A stretch of 64,000 nucleotides of DNA from an alpha proteobacterium MED-G09 (GTDB lineage: Bacteria > Pseudomonadota > Alphaproteobacteria > MED-G09): assembly GCA_905182015.1 (NCBI GenBank), contig CAJIZT010000006.1, positions 248,001 to 312,000 of the forward strand, written 5' to 3'. Shown here piece by piece: positions 27,564-35,836 of the stretch (positions are counted from its first letter, which is position 1; each line of letters starts with the position of its first letter). A model generated the notes under the pieces. It saw only the letters and a list, made by a program, of their open reading frames with translations, had not been told where the DNA came from and searched no databases. The position numbers and the translations under genes are program-made.

Positions 27564-30281
27564 ATGTCAGATATTGTTGATGATAATCCAAACATCTCTA
27601 GTATTAATCTAGATAAAGAAATGCGACAATCATACCTTGATTACGCTATGAGTGTTATTGTTTCAAGAGCACTACCAGATGCAAGGGATGGCCTCAAACC
27701 TGTGCACAGAAGAATTCTTTATGCAATGTACGAAAGTAACTATGAGTGGAATAAGCCCTACAGAAAATCAGCTCGTGTTGTAGGAGAGGTTATTGGTAAA
27801 TATCATCCTCATGGAGATCAAAGCATATATGATGCGCTGGTAAGGATGGCGCAGCCATTTTCAATGCACTTGCCTCTTGTTCAAGGGCAAGGTAATTTTG
27901 GGTCTGTTGATGGGGATCCCCCTGCCGCAATGCGATATACTGAAGTCCGAATGGAGAAGGTAAGTAAGCATTTGTTAGATGACCTTGATAAGGGAACGGT
28001 TGATTTTCAAGAAAATTACGATAACTCTGAATCCGAACCTATCGTCTTGCCTGCTGAATACCCTAATCTTTTAGTTAATGGTGCGGGTGGTATTGCTGTT
28101 GGAATGGCTACAAATATTCCCCCTCATAATTTGAGCGAGGTAACTGACGCATGTCTTTTACTTTTAGAGAATCCTGCCGCCTCAATCGATGAAATTATAA
28201 ATATTATCCCTGGCCCAGATTTTCCTACTGGCGGATTGATTCTTGGATACGCTGGTGCTAGAAGCGCGTACACGACAGGAAAAGGCTCTATTATTATGAG
28301 GGGGAAGGTATCCATTGAGGATCTCCCAAAGGATAAACAGGCAATAATTATAACTGAAATACCCTATCAATTAAATAAAGTCTCCTTGATTGAAAAAATT
28401 GCAGAACTTGTTCGTGATAAAGCTATAGATGGCATAACCGATTTAAGGGATGAGAGTGATAGAAATGGAATGAGGATTTATGTAGAGCTTAGAAGGGATG
28501 CAGTAGCTGAAGTAATACTGAATCAACTTTATAGATTTACTCAACTACAAACTTCCTTTGGAGCAAATACTGTTGCCCTCGACAGGGGTCACCCAAAGAC
28601 ACTAAATTTGAAAGAATTGTTAGAATGTTTTCTTGATTTTCGAGAAGAAATCGTAACACGTAGAATTAAATTTCTTTTAAACAAGGCAAGGGATCGTGCT
28701 CATATTCTTGTCGGTCTTGCTATTGCTGTTTCAAATATAGATGAAATCATTAAAATGATAAGATCCTCAAAAAGTCCAGCTGAGGCAAAAGAAGGGTTAA
28801 TGAATAAAGAGTGGCCCGCTAAAGATGTGCGTTCTTTAATTGAGCTTATCGACGACCCAAGACACGGAATATCAGAAAAAGGTTTCTGTTCTTTTTCCGA
28901 GGAGCAGGCTAAGGCAATCTTAGAGTTAAGACTCCAAAGACTTACTGCTATTGGAAAAGAAGACATTGAAGCAGAGCTTGATGGCTTGAAAAAAGATATC
29001 GAGGACTATTTGCTGATACTAAAAAGTAAAGATAGAGTAATTGAGATTATTAAAAATGAACTTATCGATATAAAAAATAATTTTGCAATTCCAAGACGAA
29101 CAGAAATTATTGAATATGTCGACAATGTTCAAGATGAGGATCTTATAAAAAAAGAAGAAATGGCTGTAACTGTTAGTCATACAGGTTATATAAAACGAGT
29201 TCCTCTATCTACATATAGATCGCAAAATAGGGGTGGAAAAGGACGTTCTGGAATGCAGACAAAAGATGAGGACTTTGTTACTAATATATTTGTAGCGAAC
29301 ACTCATCAGCCAATATTATTCTTCTCCTCAACAGGCATGGTGTATCGTTTAAAAACATACCTTTTGCCTATTTCCAGCCCTCAAGCTAAGGGTAAGGCTT
29401 TAGTTAATCTACTCCCATTAGCAGAAAATGAGGTAATAACTACAATAATGCCGCTACCAGCTGATGAGTCTGAGTGGAGTAATCTTTTTGTTATTTTTGT
29501 AACTTCCTCTGGAGGTATAAGAAGAAACGACCTATCTGATTTTTCTAGAATTAATAAAAATGGAAAAATTGCCATGAAACCTGCTGAAGGTGAAACAATA
29601 ATTTCTGTTCAAACATGTGCTGATGATAATGATATATTATTAGCCACACAAAAAGGACAATGTATAAGGTTTTCAGTTGATAAGGTCAGAGTTTTTGCTT
29701 CGAGATCGTCAACTGGAGTGAGAGGAATAAAGCTTGATAAAGGTGATAGTGTTATAGGAATGACTATATTAAATCATGTTGATGGAAGTAACGATGAATT
29801 TAGATCTTATTTAAAGGCCTCATCAATAATGAGAAGAGCAAAAGATGGTCCAGACGATCATGTTGATGACGATGAGAGTGAAAATAGTGCTGAGCTGTCC
29901 ACTGAACGTTATGCTGAATTAGCGGCTAAAGAAGAGGTGATATTAACAGTTGCCTCGAATGGTCAAGGAAAAAGAACATCCTCCTATGAGTACAGATTAA
30001 CAAATCGAGGTGGAAAGGGCGTTATTAGCATGATGTTGGCCAAATCCAATGCGGATGTAGTTTCGACATTCCCTGTTGATCAGAACGATCAAATTATGCT
30101 TATTGACGATAACGGTCAATTAATTCGCTGTCCTGTTTTAGGTATAAGAATAATGGGAAGAAATACTCAAGGTGTTAAAATATTTAATATTGATGAAAAA
30201 TCTTCTGTTGTTAGTGTCGAAAGAGTTGCAGAACAAGATACTAATATTGATTTAGATTCTGACGAGGAGCAAGATCTATGA
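27564..30281 (+). CDS. gyrA: DNA gyrase subunit A
   Basis: GyrA has 905 residues with the winged-helix/tower domain, catalytic tyrosine at residue 125 ([10 protein letters not shown]), a coiled coil and the C-terminal beta-pinwheel with the GyrA box (QNRGGKG, about residue 555). The pinwheel contains an acidic insertion ([14 protein letters not shown]) and an acidic tail, both common in alphaproteobacteria. In the quinolone-contact segment [10 protein letters not shown] the residue matching E. coli Ser83 is Gln86 here. The stop overlaps the start of coaD (ATGA). gyrB is not in the window. Confidence 0.98.
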   Translation: MSDIVDDNPNISSINLDKEMRQSYLDYAMSVIVSRALPDARDGLKPVHRRILYAMYESNYEWNKPYRKSARVVGEVIGKYHPHGDQSIYDALVRMAQPFSMHLPLVQGQGNFGSVDGDPPAAMRYTEVRMEKVSKHLLDDLDKGTVDFQENYDNSESEPIVLPAEYPNLLVNGAGGIAVGMATNIPPHNLSEVTDACLLLLENPAASIDEIINIIPGPDFPTGGLILGYAGARSAYTTGKGSIIMRGKVSIEDLPKDKQAIIITEIPYQLNKVSLIEKIAELVRDKAIDGITDLRDESDRNGMRIYVELRRDAVAEVILNQLYRFTQLQTSFGANTVALDRGHPKTLNLKELLECFLDFREEIVTRRIKFLLNKARDRAHILVGLAIAVSNIDEIIKMIRSSKSPAEAKEGLMNKEWPAKDVRSLIELIDDPRHGISEKGFCSFSEEQAKAILELRLQRLTAIGKEDIEAELDGLKKDIEDYLLILKSKDRVIEIIKNELIDIKNNFAIPRRTEIIEYVDNVQDEDLIKKEEMAVTVSHTGYIKRVPLSTYRSQNRGGKGRSGMQTKDEDFVTNIFVANTHQPILFFSSTGMVYRLKTYLLPISSPQAKGKALVNLLPLAENEVITTIMPLPADESEWSNLFVIFVTSSGGIRRNDLSDFSRINKNGKIAMKPAEGETIISVQTCADDNDILLATQKGQCIRFSVDKVRVFASRSSTGVRGIKLDKGDSVIGMTILNHVDGSNDEFRSYLKASSIMRRAKDGPDDHVDDDESENSAELSTERYAELAAKEEVILTVASNGQGKRTSSYEYRLTNRGGKGVISMMLAKSNADVVSTFPVDQNDQIMLIDDNGQLIRCPVLGIRIMGRNTQGVKIFNIDEKSSVVSVERVAEQDTNIDLDSDEEQDL

Positions 30282-30766
30282 CCTTAGCCGTTTACCCAGG
30301 ATCTTTTGATCCATTTACGTTGGGGCATAGTGATATATTATCAAGAAGCCTCAAAATCTTTGATGAAGTTGTTATCGCTGTTGGAGTAAATCAAAATAAA
30401 AAAACTCTTTTCACTGCAGATGAGCGCGTCGCTATGATTGAAAAAGAGGTTAGTGAAATTAAGCTTGGAAAGAATAATAAGGTTACCGTTGAGTGCTTTG
30501 AAGGTTTGATTGTTGATCTAGCCTCTAAGCATAATGCTAAATCCCTTATAAAGGGAGTTAGAGGACCCGTTGACTATGATTATGAAGCTCAAATGGCTGG
30601 CATGAATACTGTTATGTGCCCAGATCTTGAAACCATCTTTCTTATGTCAAAGCCTGAATTTAGCTTTATTCACTCTTCTCTTGTGAAGCAAATATCATTA
30701 ATGGGCGGTGATGTTACAGGTTTTGTTAGTGAAAAAATTAAAACTATATTAAAAACAAAGTCTTAA
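30278..30766 (+). CDS. coaD: Phosphopantetheine adenylyltransferase
   Basis: CoaD (162 residues) transfers AMP from ATP to 4'-phosphopantetheine in coenzyme A synthesis. The nucleotidyltransferase signature [18 protein letters not shown] (T-x-G-H) is at the N-terminus. [19 protein letters not shown] and the [22 protein letters not shown]-binding segment are intact. It overlaps gyrA by 4 nt and is followed after 2 nt by a peptidyl-prolyl isomerase gene, the usual alphaproteobacterial order. Confidence 0.97.
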   Translation: MTLAVYPGSFDPFTLGHSDILSRSLKIFDEVVIAVGVNQNKKTLFTADERVAMIEKEVSEIKLGKNNKVTVECFEGLIVDLASKHNAKSLIKGVRGPVDYDYEAQMAGMNTVMCPDLETIFLMSKPEFSFIHSSLVKQISLMGGDVTGFVSEKIKTILKTKS

Positions 30767-30768
30767 AG

Positions 30769-31338
30769 ATGAAAGTTAATAAAATATTTTATATAATTTT
30801 AGGTTTATTTATTGCTACAGGAGGTCTTATGGCAGATTCAAATAATGAAAATATAATTACTATGGTTATTACCCAAAATGAAAAGGTAACCGACCCTGTT
30901 GAGGTATCACCAGTTCAAACTGTTATTATTGAACTTTTTCCAGATATTGCCCCTAATCATGTTGAGCAGATTAAAACCTTAGTTAATGAGGGGTTCTATG
31001 ATGGCATTGTGTTTCATAGGGTAATAGAGGGTTTTATGGCTCAGACTGGAGACCCTACAGGAACCGGAACTGGTGGATCGGATCTTCCTGATATTCGAGC
31101 TGAATTCACTCAAACTTCATTTGAGCGTGGAACGTTAGGAATGGCTAGATCAGGACACCCAGATAGCGCCAACTCTCAATTCTTTATTTGTTTCCAAGAG
31201 GCTTCATTTTTAAATAATCAATATACGGTTTTTGGAAGAGTTATTGAAGGAATGGAATTCATTGATGCCCTTGTAAAAGGCGAACCACCTGAATTCCCAG
31301 ATAAGATTATTTCCATGAATCTTTCCTCCAATAAATAA
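30769..31338 (+). CDS. Periplasmic cyclophilin-type peptidyl-prolyl isomerase
   Basis: The 189-residue cyclophilin begins with a signal peptide (residues 1-22, ending LMADS), so it acts outside the cytoplasm. The isomerase core has DGIVFHRVIEGFMAQTGDP with the catalytic arginine, GTGTGGSDLPDIRAEF, and SANSQFFICFQEASFLNNQYTVFGRVIEGM. This matches single-domain bacterial cyclophilins (PpiA/PpiB). It speeds folding at proline bonds of exported proteins. It sits in the conserved coaD-ppi-queA-tgt run. Confidence 0.93.
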   Translation: MKVNKIFYIILGLFIATGGLMADSNNENIITMVITQNEKVTDPVEVSPVQTVIIELFPDIAPNHVEQIKTLVNEGFYDGIVFHRVIEGFMAQTGDPTGTGTGGSDLPDIRAEFTQTSFERGTLGMARSGHPDSANSQFFICFQEASFLNNQYTVFGRVIEGMEFIDALVKGEPPEFPDKIISMNLSSNK

Positions 31339-31346
31339 AACATTTA

Positions 31347-32408
31347 ATGAATCTATCGGATTTTGATTTTGAATTGCCGCCAGAACTTATTGCGTTAAAC
31401 CCGGCTAGGCCAAGGGATGGATCCAAACTATTAAAAGTTGCGTCCAACGGTCAATTTGAAGACAGTATTTTCAGCAAGCTTCCTGATTACCTTATGGATG
31501 GAGATATTCTTGTGGTTAATGACACCAAGGTCATGCCCTCAAATATTGAGGGGTATAAAATGAACTCTGAAAAGAAGTTAACTAAAATCTCGTTTACTTT
31601 TTTTGAAAACTTACAAAATGGTCTGTGGAAGGCCCTTGCTAAACCTGCAAGGAAGATATTCATCAATGATTTAATATTCTTCAAGGATAAAAATGGAAAT
31701 ATACATAATATTTTTTCTCAAATTGTTAACAAAAATAATGGCGAGGTGACATTTGACTTTGCAAATGACAATGATAAATTTATTCAAATTTTATCAAACG
31801 ATGCAAAGGTTATGTTACCTCCTTATATAACCTCTAAAAGAGATATTAAAAAAAGCGATAAAGAAGACTATCAAACAATTTTTAGTGATAAGGAGGGCTC
31901 AATAGCAGCCCCGACAGCAGGGTTACACTTCACAGAATCTCTAAATAAAAAACTATCAGAAAAAGGTGTTAGCTTTGAAACTTTAACTTTAAATATTGGT
32001 CTAGGAACCTTCTCCCCATTAAGAAACGAGGTAGTAGAAGAGAATAATCTTCATTCTGAGTATTGCCATGTTTCCGATAAAATTGTTGAAAAATTAAATA
32101 CTGCAAAAAAAAATAAAAATCAAAGAATTGTTTGTGTTGGTACAACTGCTTTAAGGTCTCTAGAAACATCCTTTAATGGAAATGAATTTACTCCAGTAAA
32201 CACTAATACAAATAAATTTATCTATCCTGGGATAGAGATTAATTCCGTTGATGCATTGATTACTAACTTTCATCTTCCTAAATCCTCTTTGTTTATTCTT
32301 GTTTGTGCTTTAATGGGAACAAAAACGATGCTGGACACCTACAATTACGCTGTTAAGAATAAATATAGGTTTTTTTCTTATGGTGATGCCTGCTTTTTAG
32401 AGAAATAA
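31347..32408 (+). CDS. queA: S-adenosylmethionine:tRNA ribosyltransferase-isomerase
   Basis: QueA (353 residues) makes epoxyqueuosine from preQ1-modified tRNA, using SAM as ribosyl donor. The start NLSDFDFELPPELIALNP, the VVNDTKVMP motif, AAPTAGLHFTESL, and NIGLGTFSPLRNE are characteristic. So are GTTALRSLETS and the ITNFHLPKSSLFILVCALMG ending. It lies 2 nt before tgt, so both act in the same tRNA modification (wobble base 34 of GUN anticodons). Confidence 0.96.
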   Translation: MNLSDFDFELPPELIALNPARPRDGSKLLKVASNGQFEDSIFSKLPDYLMDGDILVVNDTKVMPSNIEGYKMNSEKKLTKISFTFFENLQNGLWKALAKPARKIFINDLIFFKDKNGNIHNIFSQIVNKNNGEVTFDFANDNDKFIQILSNDAKVMLPPYITSKRDIKKSDKEDYQTIFSDKEGSIAAPTAGLHFTESLNKKLSEKGVSFETLTLNIGLGTFSPLRNEVVEENNLHSEYCHVSDKIVEKLNTAKKNKNQRIVCVGTTALRSLETSFNGNEFTPVNTNTNKFIYPGIEINSVDALITNFHLPKSSLFILVCALMGTKTMLDTYNYAVKNKYRFFSYGDACFLEK

Positions 32409-32410
32409 GT

Positions 32411-33535
32411 ATGAGTAAATTTAAATTTTTATTAAAAAAAAGTGATAATAATGCTAGGGCGGGCGTATTACAAACATCTCTGGGTGAAATAAAAACTCCT
32501 GCATTTATGCCGGTTGCTACACAGGGAGCGATAAAATCGACACCTATAAATATCATAGAGGAAATAGGCTATGAAATGATTTTAAGCAATACCTACCATA
32601 TTCTTTTAAGACCAGGGTTGGAAGTTATTGAAAAATTTGGAAGCCTATCTAAATTTATGAACTGGAATAAACCAATTTTAACAGATTCAGGTGGATTTCA
32701 AGTAATGTCATTATCAAAATTAAGAAAAATAAACAAAAATGGTGTAACATTTCAATCTCATATTGACGGATCATCTCACCTATTAACTCCAGAAAATGTT
32801 GTTGAAACTCAGAATATAATTGGATCTAATATACAAATGGTGCTTGATGAATGTACGCCATACCCCTCAACACACGAAAGCGCAGAAAAGTCGATGAACC
32901 TATCAATTGATTGGGCGGAAAGAGCCAGAAAAAAATTTCTTAGTACAAAGCTAAGGTCAGATGCGCAGTTTGGAATAGTTCAAGGAAGTATTTATGAAGA
33001 TCTGAGGATTAAATCAGCATTAGAAACAATTAACATCGATTTTGATGGCTATGCAGTTGGTGGACTAGCTGTCGGAGAGGGGCATGATGAGATGGTTAAG
33101 GTATTAAAGTACACCCTTCCTATCCTTCCTGATAACAAGGTGAGGTATTTAATGGGTGTAGGGCGTCCTGAAAATATAATCGAATCTGTAGCAGAGGGTA
33201 TAGATATTTTTGATTGTGTTATTCCGACACGAGAAGGTAGACACGGTCATGCCTACTGCAAGACAGGTAATCTCAAATTAAAGAATCAAAAGTATGCTGA
33301 CGATCACTCACCACTTGACGAGGAATCAAATTTTAGTTTTTCGAAGAGGTTTTCGAAAAGCTACATTCATCATTTAATTAAAAGTAATGAGCCCTTAGGA
33401 GGTATGATTATTTGCTGGCATAATCTTAATTACTATAAAGAATTGATGGCGGGTATAAGGGCTTCTATTTTAGAGGAGAGGTTTGATAATTTTAGGAAAG
33501 ATTTCTATTTTAAGAGAAGTGGATCTAAATCTTGA
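32411..33535 (+). CDS. tgt: Queuine/preQ1 tRNA-ribosyltransferase lacking zinc cysteines
   Basis: The 374-residue protein is a TIM-barrel tRNA-guanine transglycosylase, which swaps guanine 34 for preQ1. Active-site aspartates are kept: D92 in ILTDSGGFQVMS and the nucleophile D268 in IFDCVIPTREGRHGHAY. MVLDECTPYPS and the GGLAVGE loop are also normal. The zinc site is not: where E. coli has PECDCYTCRNYSRAYLHHL, this protein reads EESNFSFSKRFSKSYIHHL. The three cysteines are replaced by S306, F308 and S311, while the histidine ligand equivalent (H337) remains. It overlaps the 3' end of a converging lipoprotein gene by 31 nt. Confidence 0.93.
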   Translation: MSKFKFLLKKSDNNARAGVLQTSLGEIKTPAFMPVATQGAIKSTPINIIEEIGYEMILSNTYHILLRPGLEVIEKFGSLSKFMNWNKPILTDSGGFQVMSLSKLRKINKNGVTFQSHIDGSSHLLTPENVVETQNIIGSNIQMVLDECTPYPSTHESAEKSMNLSIDWAERARKKFLSTKLRSDAQFGIVQGSIYEDLRIKSALETINIDFDGYAVGGLAVGEGHDEMVKVLKYTLPILPDNKVRYLMGVGRPENIIESVAEGIDIFDCVIPTREGRHGHAYCKTGNLKLKNQKYADDHSPLDEESNFSFSKRFSKSYIHHLIKSNEPLGGMIICWHNLNYYKELMAGIRASILEERFDNFRKDFYFKRSGSKS

Positions 33536-33774
33536 TTTAAACTTTCCATATTATCATTTGTATTATTATTTTCTTCACCATTAACTTTATCAGTTTTCAC
33601 TGCCTCAATACAATCGTCAGATTCAATGCCAGCAGCAGCACAGACTAGCTTTCCTGCAACATCAGGAGTTTCTTTAGTTTTTAAAATATTAATTCTTTCA
33701 CCGATTTTTTCAACAGTTGAACAAGAATTCAAAAGTAAAAGTGTAAAAAGAAAAATGATAGTTTTAAACTTCAA
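33505..33774 (-). CDS. Small predicted lipoprotein
   Basis: The 89-residue protein has a signal peptide ending in a lipobox (LLLNSC, cysteine at residue 18), so it is probably lipid-anchored. The remainder is acidic and asparagine-rich, with two further cysteines (LVCAAAGIESDDC) that could form a disulfide. The start is a TTG at 33774 with GAGG 7 nt upstream, and no in-frame ATG is available. The end runs 31 nt into tgt on the other strand. I do not recognise a family. Confidence 0.6.
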   Translation of the reverse strand: MKFKTIIFLFTLLLLNSCSTVEKIGERINILKTKETPDVAGKLVCAAAGIESDDCIEAVKTDKVNGEENNNTNDNMESLNQDLDPLLLK

Positions 33775-33921
33775 TGCATACCTCGTTAATTAAGCCTAGC
33801 ATAAAAATACAATAACGCTATGAATATAAAATCGGTATATAGTTTAATTTTAATATAATATATTTTTGATTTGATTTGAAACAATGAATTGAGTAAAAGG
33901 ACAAATGTACCTTGGAGATAT

Positions 33922-33997
33922 GGGCCCTTAGCTCAGTTGGTAGAGCAGCTGACTTTTAATCAGCTTGTCGCAGGTTCGAACCCCGCAGGGCTCACCA
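33922..33997 (+). tRNA. tRNA-Lys (anticodon UUU)
   Basis: All parts of a 76-nt tRNA are visible. The acceptor GGGCCCT pairs with AGGGCTC, D-stem GCTC pairs with GAGC, and anticodon stem GCTGA/TCAGC encloses CTTTTAA with TTT as anticodon. The 5-nt variable loop TTGTC, T-arm and encoded ACCA end follow. The T-stem (GCAGG/CCCGC) has one A-C mismatch at positions 51-63, where E. coli tRNA-Lys has A-U. An 8-bp inverted repeat (TACCTTGG at 33908-33915, CCAAGGTA at 33995-34002) brackets the gene and may help processing. Its 3' half is duplicated at 35052. Confidence 0.97.
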
Positions 33998-34030
33998 AGG
34001 TATTTAAGGCTAAATTCAGCCATTATAAGT
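33952..34030 (+). repeat. Direct repeat, copy 1 (tRNA-Lys 3' half plus flank; att-like)
   Basis: The segment from tRNA nucleotide 31 (anticodon stem) to 33 bp past the tRNA end recurs exactly 1,100 bp downstream. Bases 33952-34015 (64 bp) are identical to 35052-35115. Including two mismatches, the match reaches 34030 (79 bp). Tyrosine integrases often recombine in the anticodon loop and leave the 3' part of the tRNA at the far end of the element, which fits this picture. Confidence 0.93.
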
Positions 34031-34174
34031 CTTTACCAACTTCCAAATATTTCTTAAAAAACCTCCAAAATATAAATGTTGGACAAAAAACTTTGACTTA
34101 GCTTTTTCTAGCAATGATTTGCATTCTTATTTAAGTGAGGTAATCTAATTTTAACGAAATGGGGTTGGGGGAAA

Positions 34175-34231
34175 ATCAATAAAATACTTATAGCGTTAGT
34201 CTTAGCAGTTGTGATGAGTGGGAATAAATGA
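34175..34231 (+). pseudogene. Decayed signal-peptide gene start
   Basis: The frame reads INKILIALVLAVVMSGNK and then TGA. It closely resembles the start of the secreted protein at 36259 (MNKLLIALVLVIAMG), and the upstream DNA is similar too. The start codon position now reads ATC instead of ATG, and the frame closes after 18 codons. It looks like a broken relative of that gene. Confidence 0.5.
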
Positions 34232-34270
34232 TTGCGAAAGAACTGTATATTTTCATAATTGGAGTAAAAA

Positions 34271-34897
34271 ATGAAGAATAATTATAGAATTATGTGTGCT
34301 CTCATTGCATGGGTGGTGCTATCTCTTAGATTTGTCGATATGTTGATAATCGGTGAGTACAGTAGTATTGCTGAAACACTGTTTGTCTATTTTGGGTATT
34401 TCACAGTTTGGGCTAATATCCTTATTGCGATTGCGTTTACAGCGCCATTACTTAATCCAGATAGAAAGTTATCTAATTTTTTCATGCGTCCTGCCGTTCG
34501 TGCAGCCCTTGCATCCTATATTCTTATGGTGTCGGTTGTTTATCATATACTGATCGTGCCTTATTGGGATCCTCAAGGTTTCACTTGGTTGACCGCTACA
34601 GGCTTGAATACAGTCATGCCCATTCTCTATATTATCGATTGGCTATTCTTTGCTGAAAAGCGACCGATTTTCTATAAAAATCTTCCTTATTGGCTCATAT
34701 TTCCTGCCGTTTATGGAGTGACTTCAATCATCCGAGGGTTATTAACTAATGTTTACCCTTACCCATTTTTGAACGTAACTGAGCTAGGTATTGGAAATGT
34801 ATTATTCAATATGATCGGATTAGTTGCGGTTTTTGCTGTGGTTGGCCCTATTTTTATCGTGGTAGCACATCTGATTTCTGATAGAATCGAAACCTAG
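34271..34897 (+). CDS. Pr6Pr-like membrane protein
   Basis: The 208-residue protein has six hydrophobic helices and resembles the bacterial Pr6Pr family (related to eukaryotic FAR-17a/AIG1 membrane hydrolases). Visible are the first-helix region with FVDMLIIGEYSS, the YFGYFTVWANILIAIAF second helix, SVVYHILIVPYWDP with a conserved histidine, TGLNTVMPILYIIDWLFF, and LIFPAVYGVTSIIRG. The His-N-x-x-x-P pattern typical of the family is partly kept (LNTVMP follows a Thr/Leu). The substrate is unknown. It is the only intact gene between the tRNA-Lys repeats. Confidence 0.65.
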   Translation: MKNNYRIMCALIAWVVLSLRFVDMLIIGEYSSIAETLFVYFGYFTVWANILIAIAFTAPLLNPDRKLSNFFMRPAVRAALASYILMVSVVYHILIVPYWDPQGFTWLTATGLNTVMPILYIIDWLFFAEKRPIFYKNLPYWLIFPAVYGVTSIIRGLLTNVYPYPFLNVTELGIGNVLFNMIGLVAVFAVVGPIFIVVAHLISDRIET

Positions 34898-35049
34898 AAA
34901 ACTTTAGCTATCTTTACTTCGGTGATTTTAATAATGCACCTGGGCATGAGGGAAATGCTTTACTTGATAGAAATTCATGGCTAAAAATTTTAGCTGAAGT
35001 TAAAGATTATGCTGTTTCCTCTTGGCCTGTTCAACCAAGTCGTTACTAA
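34885..35049 (+). pseudogene. C-terminal fragment of an unidentified gene
   Basis: Right after the Pr6Pr-like gene an open frame without a start codon reads protein-like sequence to a stop at 35047-35049. It includes YLYFGDFNNAPGHEGN and NSWLKILAEVKDYAVSSWPV and ends PSRY. Residue composition (Trp, Pro, Gly, acidic) is that of a real protein end rather than random A/T-rich frame. It stops 2 bp before the right-hand direct repeat. I do not recognise the family. It may be the tail of a gene truncated when the element lost DNA. Confidence 0.45.
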
Positions 35050-35051
35050 TA

Positions 35052-35130
35052 ACTTTTAATCAGCTTGTCGCAGGTTCGAACCCCGCAGGGCTCACCAAGG
35101 TATTTAAGGCTAAATACAGCCATTACAAGT
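35052..35130 (+). repeat. Direct repeat, copy 2 (tRNA-Lys 3' fragment; att-like)
   Basis: A partial tRNA-Lys (nucleotides 31-76, including the encoded CCA) with 33 bp of flank, repeating 33952-34030. It has no acceptor 5' strand or D-arm, so it cannot be a functional tRNA. It marks the right border of the putative element. Confidence 0.93.
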
Positions 35131-35141
35131 CGATTTTGACT

Positions 35142-35276
35142 TTATTTCGACTTTAGGGCTTGCCGTTCTTCATAACTTGCCTTCTTTTTCTCATAGTCCT
35201 CTTCACTAAGTGCGTGCCAGCCTATGCAATTTTCAACTGGCGAGCGTCCACATCCACATTTTTGAGTATCAGTCAT
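35142..35276 (-). CDS. 44-residue cysteine-containing small protein
   Basis: The frame from the ATG at 35276 to TAA at 35144-35142 encodes MTDTQKCGCGRSPVENC, then IGWHALSEEDYEKKKASY and a lysine-rich end. A good ribosome-binding site (AGGGGAA) lies 8 nt upstream. The KCGCGRSP...C...WH arrangement, three cysteines and one histidine, could bind a metal ion. The balanced composition and charged helix at the end look like a genuine gene. I believe similar short proteins occur in other marine bacteria, but no function is known to me. Confidence 0.6.
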   Translation of the reverse strand: MTDTQKCGCGRSPVENCIGWHALSEEDYEKKKASYEERQALKSK

Positions 35277-35500
35277 TATAAATTCCCCTGAATTCTGATT
35301 ATTTTGATAATTACCACGATTCTATTAAGGTTAATTTTTATAAAATAAATAGACTAAGCTTATTATTGCTAACAAGATGAATATGAGGATGCTTCAATAT
35401 TTTGGTTTCGAATCCCTAGACTTTTTAAGACTGAAAGCTCATCATATGGCAAATATTAAACACAATATGATTATACGTTTCCAAAAAAGGATATTAACTT

Positions 35501-35722
35501 ATGCCAAAACAAAAATTTAATGATTTAGATGAGATTGTAACGATTATCTGTCAAGAGCATGGGGGGTATAAGATAAAGGCTCGCGATCATATAGGTGAGA
35601 ACGAAAAAGAGATTGCCTATGGTTGTTCTGAGTGTTGTGGTTTCGTAAAAGGCGTTCATTTAAGCCCAGAAAAAATGATAGCTTCAAATGTTAAAGACGG
35701 AAAAACTCCATCTGATGGATAA
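35501..35722 (+). CDS. Small cysteine-rich protein of unknown function
   Basis: A 73-residue protein beginning MPKQKFNDLDEIVTIICQEH. It has one cysteine at residue 17, then the CSECCG cluster (residues 42-47) and several histidines, suggesting a zinc or iron site. No membrane helix or signal peptide. AAAAAGG lies about 10 nt before the ATG. It stands alone in the accessory region, with 224 bp of featureless A/T-rich DNA on the left and 114 bp on the right. I do not recognise the family. Confidence 0.55.
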   Translation: MPKQKFNDLDEIVTIICQEHGGYKIKARDHIGENEKEIAYGCSECCGFVKGVHLSPEKMIASNVKDGKTPSDG

Positions 35723-35836
35723 CTCTTCGGTTTTTAACTAGTCATTTAGCTATTCTCGGTGTTTATTAGCTTTCAAAAAATCAAAAGTGTCGAAAAAAAA
35801 GTTTATTTAGCTTTTTTATTAGTGATTTGAAATCCT

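Larger units (their letters stand above)
34016..35115. mobile_element. 1.1-kb putative integrated element at tRNA-Lys
   Basis: The interval between the two direct repeats has the position and borders of a genomic island at a tRNA gene: an intact tRNA on the left and a 3' fragment on the right. Its 1.1 kb contain a decayed signal-peptide reading frame (34175-34231), one intact membrane-protein gene (34271-34897) and the end of a lost gene (34885-35049). There is no integrase or excisionase, so it would be a remnant or a cassette mobilised by an enzyme encoded elsewhere. The non-coding 34031-34270 holds one copy of a repeat shared with 36178-36310 and nothing else I can name. Confidence 0.7.

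Noticed and set aside
33889-34101. A 70-codon frame crossing tRNA-Lys
   Set aside because: Its translation is the tRNA itself (the usual LAQLVEQLTFNQ-type shadow); not a protein.
34031-34270. Search for an integrase or excisionase in the island
   Set aside because: Neither strand between the tRNA repeats nor the adjoining 5 kb encodes a recognisable recombinase, so none is claimed.
33952-35130. The duplicated tRNA segment as a CRISPR array or tandem repeat
   Set aside because: There are only two copies, 1,100 bp apart, containing tRNA sequence, with no spacers or cas genes.
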